A DNA stretch of 64,000 bases, taken from NCBI RefSeq assembly GCF_024323335.1, contig NC_066579.1, positions 357,632,900 to 357,696,899 of the forward strand, in the 5' to 3' direction. Every line of letters starts with the position of its first letter. Positions within the stretch are counted from its first letter, which is position 1. The position numbers and the translations under genes are program-made. This document shows positions 1 to 9,229 of this stretch, in pieces. The notes under the pieces were generated by a model, which was not told where the DNA came from, made no database searches, and saw nothing but the letters and a program-made list of their open reading frames with translations. The stretch comes from Lathyrus oleraceus. Its lineage: Eukaryota > Streptophyta > Magnoliopsida > Fabales > Fabaceae.

Positions 1-460
1 AAAGAGCTTCCACCATATTATTGTTCAAGTTAGATCCATTATCAGTAATGATCTTACTCGGCACACCATACCAGCATATAATTTGATTCTTGATAAACCT
101 TACAACAACTTGCTTGGTTACATTAGCATACAATGTCGCTTCAACCCACTTTGTGAAGTAGTCAATAGCCACCAGAATGAAACAATGTCCATTCAAAGCT
201 TTTGGCTCAATCATGCCAATCATATCAATTCCCCACATGGAGAAGGGCCATGGAGAGGAAATGACATTCAACAGCGTTGGAGGAACATGAATCTTATCTG
301 CATAAATTTGACACTTGTGGCATTTCTTCACAAACTTGCAACAGTCAGATTCCATTGTCAGCCAATAGTAACCTGCTCTCGACATCTTTTTTGCCATAGC
401 ATATCCATTGGAATGAGTACCAAAGGATCCTTCATGGACTTCAGTCATTAACAGGTGTGC
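1..460 (-). pseudogene. gypsy integrase (zinc-binding and core start), cut by window edge
   Basis: Minus-strand reading continues in frame after the 461 stop. It shows an HHCC zinc-binding region (H in MTEVHEGSFGTHSNG, then CCKFVKKCHKCQIYAD) and the integrase core start: WPFSMWGIDMIGMIEP with the first catalytic Asp, FILVAIDYFTKWVEA, and ITDNGSN with the second Asp. The third catalytic residue would lie outside the window. No further stop was seen in the visible part. Confidence 0.85.
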
Positions 461-1312
461 TTAATGTCTATCCACGCATCTGAGCATAAACACATCGAAG
501 TTTCTCTTGTAAAGCACATCACCATTCAGGTAGAAATTTCTGACTAATCTTCTTAAAGTCTTCTTATCTTTCAAAGATGCCCTAGGCGGATAAATCTGAC
601 GTTGGAGGAAACACTTGATATCAAAATACCAAGGCTTTTCATCTTTGACCTCTTCAATAGCAAACATCTGAGTTGGCCTATCAAGATGCATCATAGTCAA
701 ATTAGGAACTTCATTCCAAAAATTCACCACAATCACTGAAGCCAACGTTGCAAGAGCATCTGCCATTCGGTTTTCATCTCGAGGGATATGATGAAACTCA
801 ACCTTTGTAAAGAAAGTTGATATCCTCCTCGCATAGTCTTTGTATGGTGTCAAACCAGGTTGATTCATCTCCCATTCACCTTTCATATGATTCACAACCA
901 ATGCTGAATCTCCATAGACGTCGAGACATTTGATTCTAAGATCAATGGCCTCTTCAAGACCCATAATGCAAGCTTCATACTCAGCCATATTATTTGTACA
1001 CTTGAAAGTTAATCTAGCTGTAAACAGAAAATGAGTGCCTTGAGGAGTAATAATCACTTCCCCAATGCCACTACCATACGAATTAACAACTCCATCAAAT
1101 ACCATGCCCCAACAGGAACCAGGTTTTGGCCCTTCTTCAAGCAATGGTTCATCACAATCTTTCATCTTCAAGTACAAAATCTCTTCATCAGGAAAATCAT
1201 ATTGTACTGACTGATAATCTTCAATCGGTTGGTGAACCAAATGGTCAGCCAAGACACTAACTTTAATATCTTTTAGAGATCGGTATTCGATATCACACTC
1301 GGATAACAACAT
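461..1312 (-). pseudogene. second RNase H-like domain of Tat-type gypsy element
   Basis: This open segment of about 283 residues begins MLLSECDIEYRS, the end of the first RNase H/tether region. From about residue 70 it contains a second RNase H fold with FDGVVNSYGSGIG (first catalytic Asp), NNMAEYEACIMGLE (catalytic Glu), VYGDSALVVNHMKGEW (Asp) and HIPRDENRMADALA (final His/Asp). This additional RNase H is known from the plant Tat lineage. The four acidic positions all appear to be present. The initial Met is only the first Met after a stop and is not a true start. The segment ends at a stop (461-463) just before the integrase zinc-binding region. Confidence 0.85.
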
Positions 1313-1546
1313 CTGCCAACGGGCAATTCTCTCAATTAAAGTAGGCTTCTCAAAAATCTACTTGATTGGATCCATTTTGGATATCAACCAAGTAGTATGA
1401 TTTAACATATATTGGTACAGACGTTTAGCAACCCAAGCCAATGCATAACATGTCTTTTCAAGCATAGAATGTCGAGTCTCACAGTCGATGAACTTCTTAC
1501 TGAGGTAGTAAATTGCATACTCTCTATTTCCAGATTCATCTTGCTA
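1313..1546 (-). pseudogene. gypsy RNase H (first, RT-linked) C-terminal part
   Basis: In the same frame as the RT segment, the minus strand continues with QDESG, an AIYYLSKKFIDCETRHS stretch and ALAWVAKRLYQYML, matching the RT-linked RNase H of gypsy elements (the YLSKK...E...ALVWA signature). A further stop lies at 1358-1360 between MDPIK and IFEKP. The tail IARWQ continues into the next open segment, so the domains are contiguous with the second RNase H. Confidence 0.78.
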
Positions 1547-2660
1547 ACTAAGAACACAACCCATAATCTTATCAAGCACAACCAGATACATGATGAATGG
1601 TCTTCCTTCAACAGGTGAAGATGGAATCAGAGGTTCAAACAGATACTCTTTGATACTATCAAAAGCTTTCTGGCAATCTTTGGTCCAATCACAAGACTGA
1701 TCTTTCCGAAAAAGCTTGAATATAGGCGCACATGTGGCAGTCATATGCGATATAAATCTTGAGATGTAATTCAAGCAGCCGAGAAAACCTCTAACTTGCT
1801 TCTCAATTATGGGCGTAGGCATCTTTTGTATTGCTTTTACCTTGGCAGAATCAACTTCAATACCCTTCTCGCTGACTATGAAGCGCAACAACTTACCAGA
1901 GCGAACACCAAAAGTACACTTATTGGGATTCAAGTGGAGTTTATACTTCCTCAAACGCTGGAATTGTTTCAACAAATGCTCAACATGTTCTTCTTTATTA
2001 CTTGATTTGGAAGTCATATCATCAAAATAAACTTCAATTTCTTTATGCATCATATCATGAAAAGGAGTGGTTATAGCTCTCTAGTATGTCGCACCAGCAT
2101 TCTTTAAATCGAAAGGCATCACTCTATAACAGAATGTTCCTCAGGGTGTAATGAATGTGGTCTTCTCCATATCTTCAGGTGCCATCTTGATTTGATTATA
2201 ACCGGAAAATCCCTCCATAAATGAAAATACTTTGAATTTAGCTGTGTTGTCTACCAACATATCAATGTGTGGCAGAGGAAAATCATCTTTCGGACTAGCT
2301 TTCTTCAAATCTCTGTAAAAAACACATATGCGGACTTTTCCATCTTTCTTCGGAACATGCACAATATTGGCCACACACTGCGGATACTCGGAGGTTCCAA
2401 GAAAACCAGTATCAATATGCTTTTGCACTTCTTCTTTGATCTTCACTACCATATCAGGATGTGTTCTTCTCAACTTCTGTTTGATCGACGGGAAGTCTGG
2501 CTTCAACGATAATCTATGCTCCACAATCTTAGAATCCAACCCAGGCATGTCTTGATAGGACAAAGCAAACACATCACAATAATCTCGAAGAAGATCAATC
2601 AATCCCTTCTTAGCTTATGGACACAGTTGAGACCCAATCTTGAATTCCTTCACATCATCC
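1544..2660 (-). pseudogene. gypsy reverse transcriptase with start of RNase H (stop-broken)
   Basis: This is the RNA-dependent DNA polymerase domain of the gypsy polyprotein. Visible motifs on the minus strand are DYCDVFALSYQDMPGL upstream, then HRLSLKP, a VPKKDGKVRICVFYRDLKKASPKDDFPLPHID-type stretch, GYNQIKMAPEDMEKT, and the catalytic box as EVYFDDM, where the usual Val before DD is Phe. The connection domain follows with GFLGCLNYISRFI, then the start of RNase H (WTKDCQKAFDSIK...LYLVVLD region). In-frame stops occur at 2141-2143 (after FITP), 2081-2083 (after AGATY) and 1544-1546. There is no frameshift, so the segment is still easily aligned, but it cannot make a full enzyme. Confidence 0.87.
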
Positions 2661-2888
2661 TGAAGGAGAATAGAGATCCAAAACGCAACGAAATTTAAAA
2701 TTTTCTCCTTTAGTGATCCTTACGAATGGGCATGATCAGTGATAGAATTGTTACCTCTTGTGGAGATTGAAACCTTTGATGCATATCTAAGGAGCAATCA
2801 CGAACGTTTAAGGGTGACAACCCCTCTACTCAGTCCACACGAACGGATTCCTTCAATCTCAGTACTAGCTGCTACGAATGAAGTCTTT

Positions 2889-2957
<69 letters not shown>

Positions 2958-3860
2958 CGAGAGAGAGAGAAACGAAATTACAAATGCACAAATGCTTCTG
3001 CACAAGGGTTCTATTTATAGAACCACTTGTGTGTGCTACAAGCTAAAAAGCCCACTTAAGTGTATGTGGCCCATATCTTATGATACGCCAAAATCCCTTA
3101 AGTGTGTGGTACCTTAGCATATTTTGTATTCTACTTAAGTACACCATACCTTACGATGTTTTACAATTCACTTAAGTGCACCGTACCTTATGGTGTTCCT
3201 TAGTTACTCTATCTCTCATCAATCCGTCCTTTTGTGTGTGACCTTGTAGGTTTTTGCGACATTAGTAATTATATTAAATCACATCTTTAACATAATATAC
3301 CGTGAGAGGTATCTAGCAACATATCACTGCTACCTAAGACATGAAAATGTCATGTGATCTGACAAATCCTTTTGTGATAATACTTATGTGTACAATTACC
3401 CTTTTGCCCCTATGTCTATATTGAACATAAGGCATAAACCGTGTCATCCTTGTCCAGTTCAATATTGGGCCTGTAGACATTTATCATTTTACGCAGGATG
3501 GGAAAATTCCATCTAGGTCACTCATGTCCCTCAGCATGCTTCGTGGAGTACCCATCAACTATCTTTATGGTCATCCAGTTACGGACAATGTTTGATCGGC
3601 AATAAGGCACTCGACTCTACATCTAGGGTCCATAGTGGTTTCAGGTTGAAGGGTGGTATACACCACTATCACCATGAGAATAACTTATGACACTTTGCAT
3701 AACATTCTATATAGTATTCTCATAGCGGGTCAATCTAGTATAAATATTACTCTTAATATTCATACCTATGTTCAAGACTTGATAACTCCTTATCCATGAT
3801 CCATGAGATGTGATCATCAATCTATATACGTAATAGTCTTAATGCTTTAATGTTATCCCT
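2661..3860 (-). other. copia 3' non-coding region including probable 3' LTR
   Basis: No coding sequence is seen. The outer end at 2661 has the terminal CA expected of an LTR read on the minus strand. A TATA-like box (tctataaatag on the minus strand, about 3013-3023) precedes a microsatellite and the presumed R/U5 region. The inner LTR boundary could not be fixed by eye. The stretch about 3480-3860 is downstream of the RNase H reading and may be 3' UTR or polypurine-side sequence. Confidence 0.55.
2891..2970. repeat. compound microsatellite (GT)26 (GA)14
   Basis: A run of GT at 2891-2942 is followed by GA at 2943-2970 with one interruption (gc at about 2957). It lies inside the presumed transcribed part of the copia LTR, downstream of its TATA-like box on the minus strand, where it reads (TC)n(AC)n. 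Confidence 0.95.
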
Positions 3861-4115
3861 CTTTATAATAAAGCTCGACTACGGATACTTTAAGAATAGT
3901 GTCCTTATGTTTAATGGGGTCTTTATTAAACAAACATAATAAAGTGTAGGTACTCCTAATGCCCATAGATCTAGTATGTCCATCATGCTTCTGCTGTGCA
4001 TGAGCCTTTGTCAGTGGTAAACAATATTGTCAAGTGTAGGTACTCTGCATATATTCACACCTCCTCTATCTATTATCTCTAGAATTAGGTGATAATGCTT
4101 AAGTATGTGTTTGGA
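3861..4115 (-). pseudogene. copia RNase H C-terminal tail, frameshifted
   Basis: After the 4116-4118 stop the same frame continues with SKHILKHYHLI and NICRVPTLDNIV, the usual copia RNase H tail. A one-base deletion just after the codons for DNIV (about 4015-4020) then shifts the reading; the next frame resumes with LTKAHAQQKHDGHTRSMG. So the C-terminus carries a nonsense codon and a frameshift within about 110 bases. Confidence 0.7.
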
Positions 4116-5054
4116 TCATTGGTGAGATCTAGGCTCCTTAGCTTGTGCAATAGCACCATTGTTATCACAATAGAGACCAATGGGATCCACAATGCTAGGA
4201 ACTATGCCAAGTTCACTAATGAACTTTTTGATCCAAACAGCTTCCTTTACTGCACTTGAGGCAACAATATACTCGGCCTCGGTTGTAGAATCAACAAATG
4301 TATCTTGCTTTGAACTTTTCCAGCTCACAACGCCACCGTTTAAGCAAACCACATAACCAGATTGCGATCTAAAGTCATCCTTATTTATCTGGAAGCTAGC
4401 ATCGGTGCATCCAATTACAGCAAGCTCTTCCTGACCTCCATATATCAAGAATGAGTCCTTAGTCCTTCTCAAATACTTAAGGATATTCTTGACAGCTACC
4501 CAATGAGCATCACCGAAATCAGATTGGTACCTACTCATTGCACTTAAAGCATATGAGACATCTGGTCGAGTACATAACATGGCATACATGATAGATCCTA
4601 TTGCAAATGCATATGGAATATTATTCATGCGATCCCTTTCTTCCTTAGTTGAAGGAGATTGTGTTTTTGATAGAAACAAGCCATGTTGCGTAGGTATGAA
4701 TCCTTTCTTGGAATCATGCATATTAAAGCGTCTCAGCACTTTTTCTATGTATGTACTCTGACTTAGGCCAAGAAGATTTTGTGATCTATCTCTATAGATC
4801 TTGATTCCTAATATATAGGCTGCTTCACCTAGGTCCTTCATAGAAAAGCATTTCCCCAACCAAGACTTTACTTGTTGTAGGGTAGGGACATCGTTTCCAA
4901 TGAGTAATATGTCATCTACATATAATACCAGGAAGACGATCATGCTCCCACTAACCTTTTTGTAGACACAAGGCTCATCTTCATTCTTGATGAATCCATA
5001 TTGTTTTACTGTTTCATCAAAACGAAGATTCCAGCTTCTGGAAGCTTGCTTCAA
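4116..5054 (-). pseudogene. copia reverse transcriptase C-half plus RNase H
   Basis: This is the fingers/palm end of RT and the RNase H domain of a Ty1/copia polyprotein. Motifs in order are SIYGLKQASRSWN (spanning the stop upstream), LYVDDILLIGND near residue 45 (catalytic YVDD), SYALSAMSRYQSDFG, GCTDASF (first RNase H Asp), SGYVVCLNGGVVSWKSSKQ, STTEAEYIVAS (catalytic Glu) and LYCDNNGAIA (Asp). The segment ends at a TGA (4116-4118) where the family normally has Arg, a CGA-to-TGA type change. It is in frame with the 5070-5669 segment. Confidence 0.9.
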
Positions 5055-5069
5055 TCCATAGATTGATCT

Positions 5070-5669
5070 TTATAACTTACATATCTTTTGGGCTTCTTCT
5101 GGTATGTCAAATCCTTCAGGTTGTGTCATGTACACAACCTCAAGAAGATTCCCATTAAGGAAAGCAGTTTTGACATCCATCTGCCATATTTCATAATCAT
5201 GATATGCAACGATAACAAGTAAAATCCGAACAGATTTAAGCATTGCAACTGGTGAAAAGGTTTCATCATAGTCAACCCCATGAATTTGTTTATATCCTCT
5301 TGCAACCAGTCTTTCCTTATAGGTATGTACCTTACCATCCATGCCAATCTTCTTTTTGAAGACCCACTTGCATCCTATAGGGTTAACTCCTATAGGAGGC
5401 TCTACCAAGGTCCAAACCTGGTTTGTGTACTTGGAATCCATTTCAGATTTCATGGCTTCTAGCCACTTCTCAGACTCGGGACCAGTTATGGCCTCTTGGT
5501 AGGTCACATGCTCATCATGATCCATGAGTAATACATCACCTTGATCAGTTATGAGATATCCATATCTCTCAGGTAGGTGACGTATCCTTCTTGACCTACG
5601 CTGGTCTTGTTCTACTTGAGCAAGTTGCTCTTCCACAACTACTTGTGTTTCCTGCTCTAATTCCTCCAT
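5070..5669 (-). pseudogene. copia reverse transcriptase N-half
   Basis: The N-terminal part of copia RT is preceded by the usual linker (RRSRRIRHLPERYGYL). It contains WLEAMKSEMDS, NQVWTLVEPP, GCKWVFKKK, ERLVARGYKQ, GVDYDETFSPVA and the catalytic-Asp motif WQMDVKTAFLNG. It ends at TAA (5070-5072) after ICKL, where the family has Gln, so a CAA-to-TAA transition separates it from its in-frame continuation at 5054. Its 5' side is cut at 5671, so integrase, gag and protease are missing. Confidence 0.9.
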
Positions 5670-5671
5670 AG

Positions 5672-7332
5672 TGTCATACCCCGATTTTGTCCAGGCATTT
5701 TAATTTTTCATAAATTCAATTTCATTTCCAGTTTGCATCATATGTACAACATAATATGCATTTCTTCATAAATAACACCTAAAATATCAGTCGGAATATA
5801 TTCTTGAATATACAGACAATTTCGTTAACTCATTTCTCAAGCACGTGCAAAATCAGCGGATAAAAAGTTTCAAAATTAAACTTGCAGACGCCAGTATTAT
5901 TAATCTACGGTTCGCGTAGTTTAACCTGGTGTGCTCGTGGTATTTTTTTGACGACTTTTTTAGTTGCATTTTGATCCGTCTGAGCCCTTCAACCGGTCAA
6001 AATTTATTTCAAAATTAAAAGAAACGTTGTATGTTTACAATAAGTCTATTTTGTACTGATCATTTTAGTGCATCCGATTTAATTTTTCGAGCAAATTTTC
6101 ACCCGACATTTATTCATTTTTAGTCGTTTTAATTTTGTTCTTTCGCTAAAATATTCAGAAAAAATAAATAGAATTTTCCATGTTCTTATTTTATTTTTAT
6201 CATACTTATTTTAGAAGTTGGAATTTTTTGGTTTGATTCAATTGATTTAAATTGTTTTAAATCGATTAAATCATCTAAAAATGGCATTATAGGAATTTTG
6301 ATTTATTTAAGTAGTGTGTGCTTCTTTGGTTCAATCTAGACCATCGATTCAAATTAATCAGTGGCCATTATTAGCAATCCACACTTATCCCATTTATCCA
6401 ATCAAAAATTGCGATTTAATTAATACTATTATTAAAGAAAATATGAAAATAAAAAAAATATAAAAATAAAATCTCTCTCTCTCTCTCTTCAAGGGACAGG
6501 CTCCAACGGTAATAAAGAAAAAAAAGGATTTTATTTTCTCTACTTGTGACAGCTAGCACTCCACCAATATCTCTCCACACTAAAAAATGGTAGAAAAAAA
6601 AAAGACTAAAACAAAAAGAAAGAAAAAGGAGACGGAGGAATAGACTCTCCAATCACTCTCTCTCACTGACAAAAAAAAGGAGGAATTCTCTCGACTAGGA
6701 GAAATCTCTCTCTCTTGGAAAACAGAGAAAACCCTTTCGTCTTCTTTTGCATTGCCATCAACAGCACCACCACCTTCATCACTCAACCCATAACCGCAAC
6801 AACCTCACTCTCCCTTCTGAACATCTCCACGACCACAAATCGTCCCTCACCTCTTCTTCTCCAAAACGAAACGCCACCATCTCTTCCGACTCACCTACAC
6901 AAAACATCTTCGATAACCACACATTTGTCGCTTTCGTCGCTCAACCCACAGCCGTAACAACCTCACTCTCTCTTCCATTAACCTCCAGTGAACCAATTAT
7001 CACGCTGGCGATGGCAAAATGACAACCTTCCTTCCGCCGCGGTTCACACAAGAAATCTTCACCACCGACGTCCTCACCAACACACGATTCAACCATTGGA
7101 AGCTCAGAAGAGGAGGAAGAAGCGAAATCTGACGAAAACATCTCATTTGCGGATCTGGTCAAAATCGCTAAAAGGGATTGCAAAGATTTTCGTGAATCAA
7201 GTTATGTATTTCTGTTGAATATTCTATTTGCAGGTTAGAAATTGGCTATTGTTATGGTAGTTGATCTTGAAGCACGAAGCGGTAACAGTTTGCGATGGTA
7301 ATGACTCAAAACTAATTCTTATGATGTATGAT
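5672..7332. other. LTR-like non-coding DNA starting TGTCATACCCCG
   Basis: The block begins abruptly at 5672 with TGTCATACCCCG, a TG-started sequence of the kind seen at plant gypsy LTR starts (from memory, not searched). It cuts the copia element. The interior is AT-rich, with CT-rich tracts near 6473-6489 and 6655-6715 and a less AT-rich stretch at about 6720-7200 in which open frames exist on both strands but show no recognisable family or codon structure. The right end is taken by a MITE at 7333. It could be a solo or truncated LTR; no matching second LTR is in the window. Confidence 0.4.
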
Positions 7333-8091
7333 TAGGGGTGGCAATTGGATCCATTAAGACAAAATCCATCCAATCCATCCATAAAAAAATCCGTCCAATC
7401 TATCCATTACATAAAAACTAAGTTAATGGATTGGATTAAATCCATCCATTTATAAGCATGAATTGATCCAATTCATCCAACACATTTTAATAATCCAATG
7501 GATTCTTTTATCTAACTTTAAAAAAATATTTTTTTCAAATATTAAAACTTTTTTTTAAAAATACAAAATTCATTTTTTTTCCGAAATAAATTGATTTTTT
7601 TTGGAAAATACAAAAAACCAATTTTTCCCAAAAATTTAAAAGTCGTTTTTGGAAAATACCAAAATTCGATTTTATTTTTGAAAAAGTTATTTTTTTGAAA
7701 TAAAGTTATTTTTAAATTAATTTTTTCCAGAAAAAAAAATCGATTTTCTCGAAAAAAACTGTTTTTTTTATTAAAATACAAAAAATTATTTTTTTTCAAA
7801 AAAATAAGTGATCTTTTTCAAAAATAAAAAAATCGATTTTTTCAAAAAAATAAATAAATTAAAAAACAATTTTTTCAAAATAAAATTCTATTTTTCGAAG
7901 AAAAAAATGGATGGATGGATATCTATCCATTAAAAATATGATAATGGATGGATTATATTCATAATGGATGGATTGGATTGGATATTTTTAAGAAAGTTTT
8001 AGTGGATTGTTAATGGACTAATGGATTGTTTTGATCCATCCATTAATGATTCAATTCATATTCATCCAATCCATCCATTTTGCCACCCCTA
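7333..8091. mobile_element. hAT-type MITE, complete
   Basis: The element has inverted termini TAGGGGTGGCAA at the left and TTGCCACCCCTA at the right, typical of plant hAT non-autonomous elements, and is rich in GGATGGAT-like subterminal repeats and A/T tracts. There is no transposase. The flanking octamers tgtatgat and gtaatgga are not a clean duplication. The element is the same family as 61423-62136. Its left-side half is found in inverted orientation inside every unit of the large array. Confidence 0.8.
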
Positions 8092-8850
8092 GTAATGGAC
8101 CACCAATAGATTTTTCTATATGAGGAAAATAGAAATCATTTAAACAAATGTATAGCTTTAATATTATCAAAATTTGATTCTTTTTGTTTTAAAAGGTTTT
8201 AATCAAGGTATTTTTCTTGTTCTTTAGTATCACCTTTAGTATCAATATCAAATTTTGTATATGCGTGCGTTCAACCTCAATTTGAGTACTTGTAGTATAT
8301 ATATTTAGATAAAATAAAAGCAAAGATTAAATCATTTTTTTATTTTTATCCACTTTTTTATTATGAAATCAGTGAGAATCATGTCTAAGTCAACAAAAGA
8401 AAAATGGGTTATAGCTTTTAAATGGACACACTTCGTTTATTTTTTTTATAAAGTATTATTTATGCAATAATTGAATAAGTAATACTTTATAAAAAAAACA
8501 AAGTGTGTCCATTTAAAACCTATAACCCATTTTTCTTTTGTTGACTTAGACATGATTCTCACTGACTTCATAATAAAAAAGTGGATAAAAATAACAAAAT
8601 GATTTAATCTGCTTTTATTTTATCTAAATATATATACTACAAGTACTCCAATTGAGGTTGAACGCACGTATATACAAAATTTGATATTGATACTAAAGGT
8701 GATACTAAAGAACAAGAAAAATACATTGATTAAAACCCTTTAAAACAAAAAGAATCAAATTTTGATAATATTAAAGCTATACATTTGTTTAAATGATTTC
8801 TATTTTCCTCATATAGCAAAATCTATTACATAGTATGGTGGTCCATTACT
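8091..8850. repeat. ~760-bp near-perfect palindrome, 3-nt spacer
   Basis: The left arm 8091-8467 is the reverse complement of the right arm 8471-8850, with a spacer of about three bases at 8468-8470, scattered mismatches and one ~9-bp gap near 8105. Outer parts of the arms (for example the segment containing gaggttgaacgcacg and the cctcatatagcaaaatct segment) are the same as a block found in every array unit. The inner ~170 bp next to the centre occurs nowhere else in the window. No coding sequence is seen. Confidence 0.93.
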
Positions 8851-9229
8851 CTCTCTTGTATAGCAAAAAAAGATTGTAGCATTCGAATACTTGTCTCCAA
8901 TTAGCACTTGCTATTTGTTTATATTAAAAATTCTGTATATTAAAGTTGTTTAGTTCTCAAAATGTGAGATTCCCTGAATATTTCCTATTTATTTGCATAC
9001 ATAGTTCTGGAATCTTTCTATTTCTTTTAATTAATTCAGTGAGAATTGACAAGTTGCTGTTCTTCTTTACATGTGGTTGCAGATTAATTAATTTGTGGTA
9101 TTTGGATGAAATTAGGGGTGTGCATGGATCATAAACCAAACCAAATTAAACCATATATATGATTCGGTTTGGATCTTAAAACCATTTTCATAAAACCAAA
9201 TTATTTTTTTAAAACTTAGATTAGTTTAG
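8640..9229. repeat. array edge, partial unit (left)
   Basis: From gaggttgaacgc onward this follows the array unit through the TAGGGGTGTGCATGGATC terminus at 9113. About 100 bp into that hAT-like end (about 9217) it jumps directly to the start of the next unit, so the hAT fusion, signal exon, zf-RVT and poly-G parts are absent. Confidence 0.85.

Larger units (their letters stand above)
1..2660 (-). mobile_element. Ty3/gypsy retrotransposon, Tat/Ogre-like, decayed internal part
   Basis: The minus strand reads in the order RT, RNase H, a second RNase H-like domain, integrase, which is the Ty3/gypsy order. The extra RNase H after the ordinary one is characteristic of the plant Tat lineage (Ogre/Retand group). 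All domains lie in one frame; the reading is broken only by stops at 2141-2143, 2081-2083, 1544-1546, 1358-1360 and 461-463. The element runs off the left edge of the window and is cut on its 5' side at 2660 by a copia element. Gag, protease and LTRs are not visible here. The lineage call rests on domain order and general motif resemblance. Confidence 0.88.
2661..5671 (-). mobile_element. Ty1/copia retrotransposon, 5'-truncated, abutting the gypsy element
   Basis: On the minus strand, RT precedes RNase H with no integrase after it, the Ty1/copia arrangement. At 2660/2661 gypsy sequence stops and a block beginning TGAAGG (ending ...CA on the minus strand) starts, consistent with an LTR outer end; the flanking five bases, catcc at 2656-2660, are a candidate target-site half. 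Gag, protease, integrase and the 5' LTR are missing because the element is cut at 5671/5672 by unrelated LTR-like DNA. The coding part has two in-frame stops and a one-base deletion. Confidence 0.85.

Noticed and set aside
83..451. Plus-strand 122-residue open frame
   Set aside because: It is the complement of the gypsy integrase, whose motifs are on the minus strand.
6415..7218. Several short open frames on both strands in the LTR-like block
   Set aside because: Low-complexity Ser/Thr/Pro- or Phe-rich readings in CT-rich DNA, overlapping one another, without motifs.
7542..7799. Minus-strand Lys/Phe/Asn-rich open frame
   Set aside because: Produced by A/T homopolymer runs inside the MITE.
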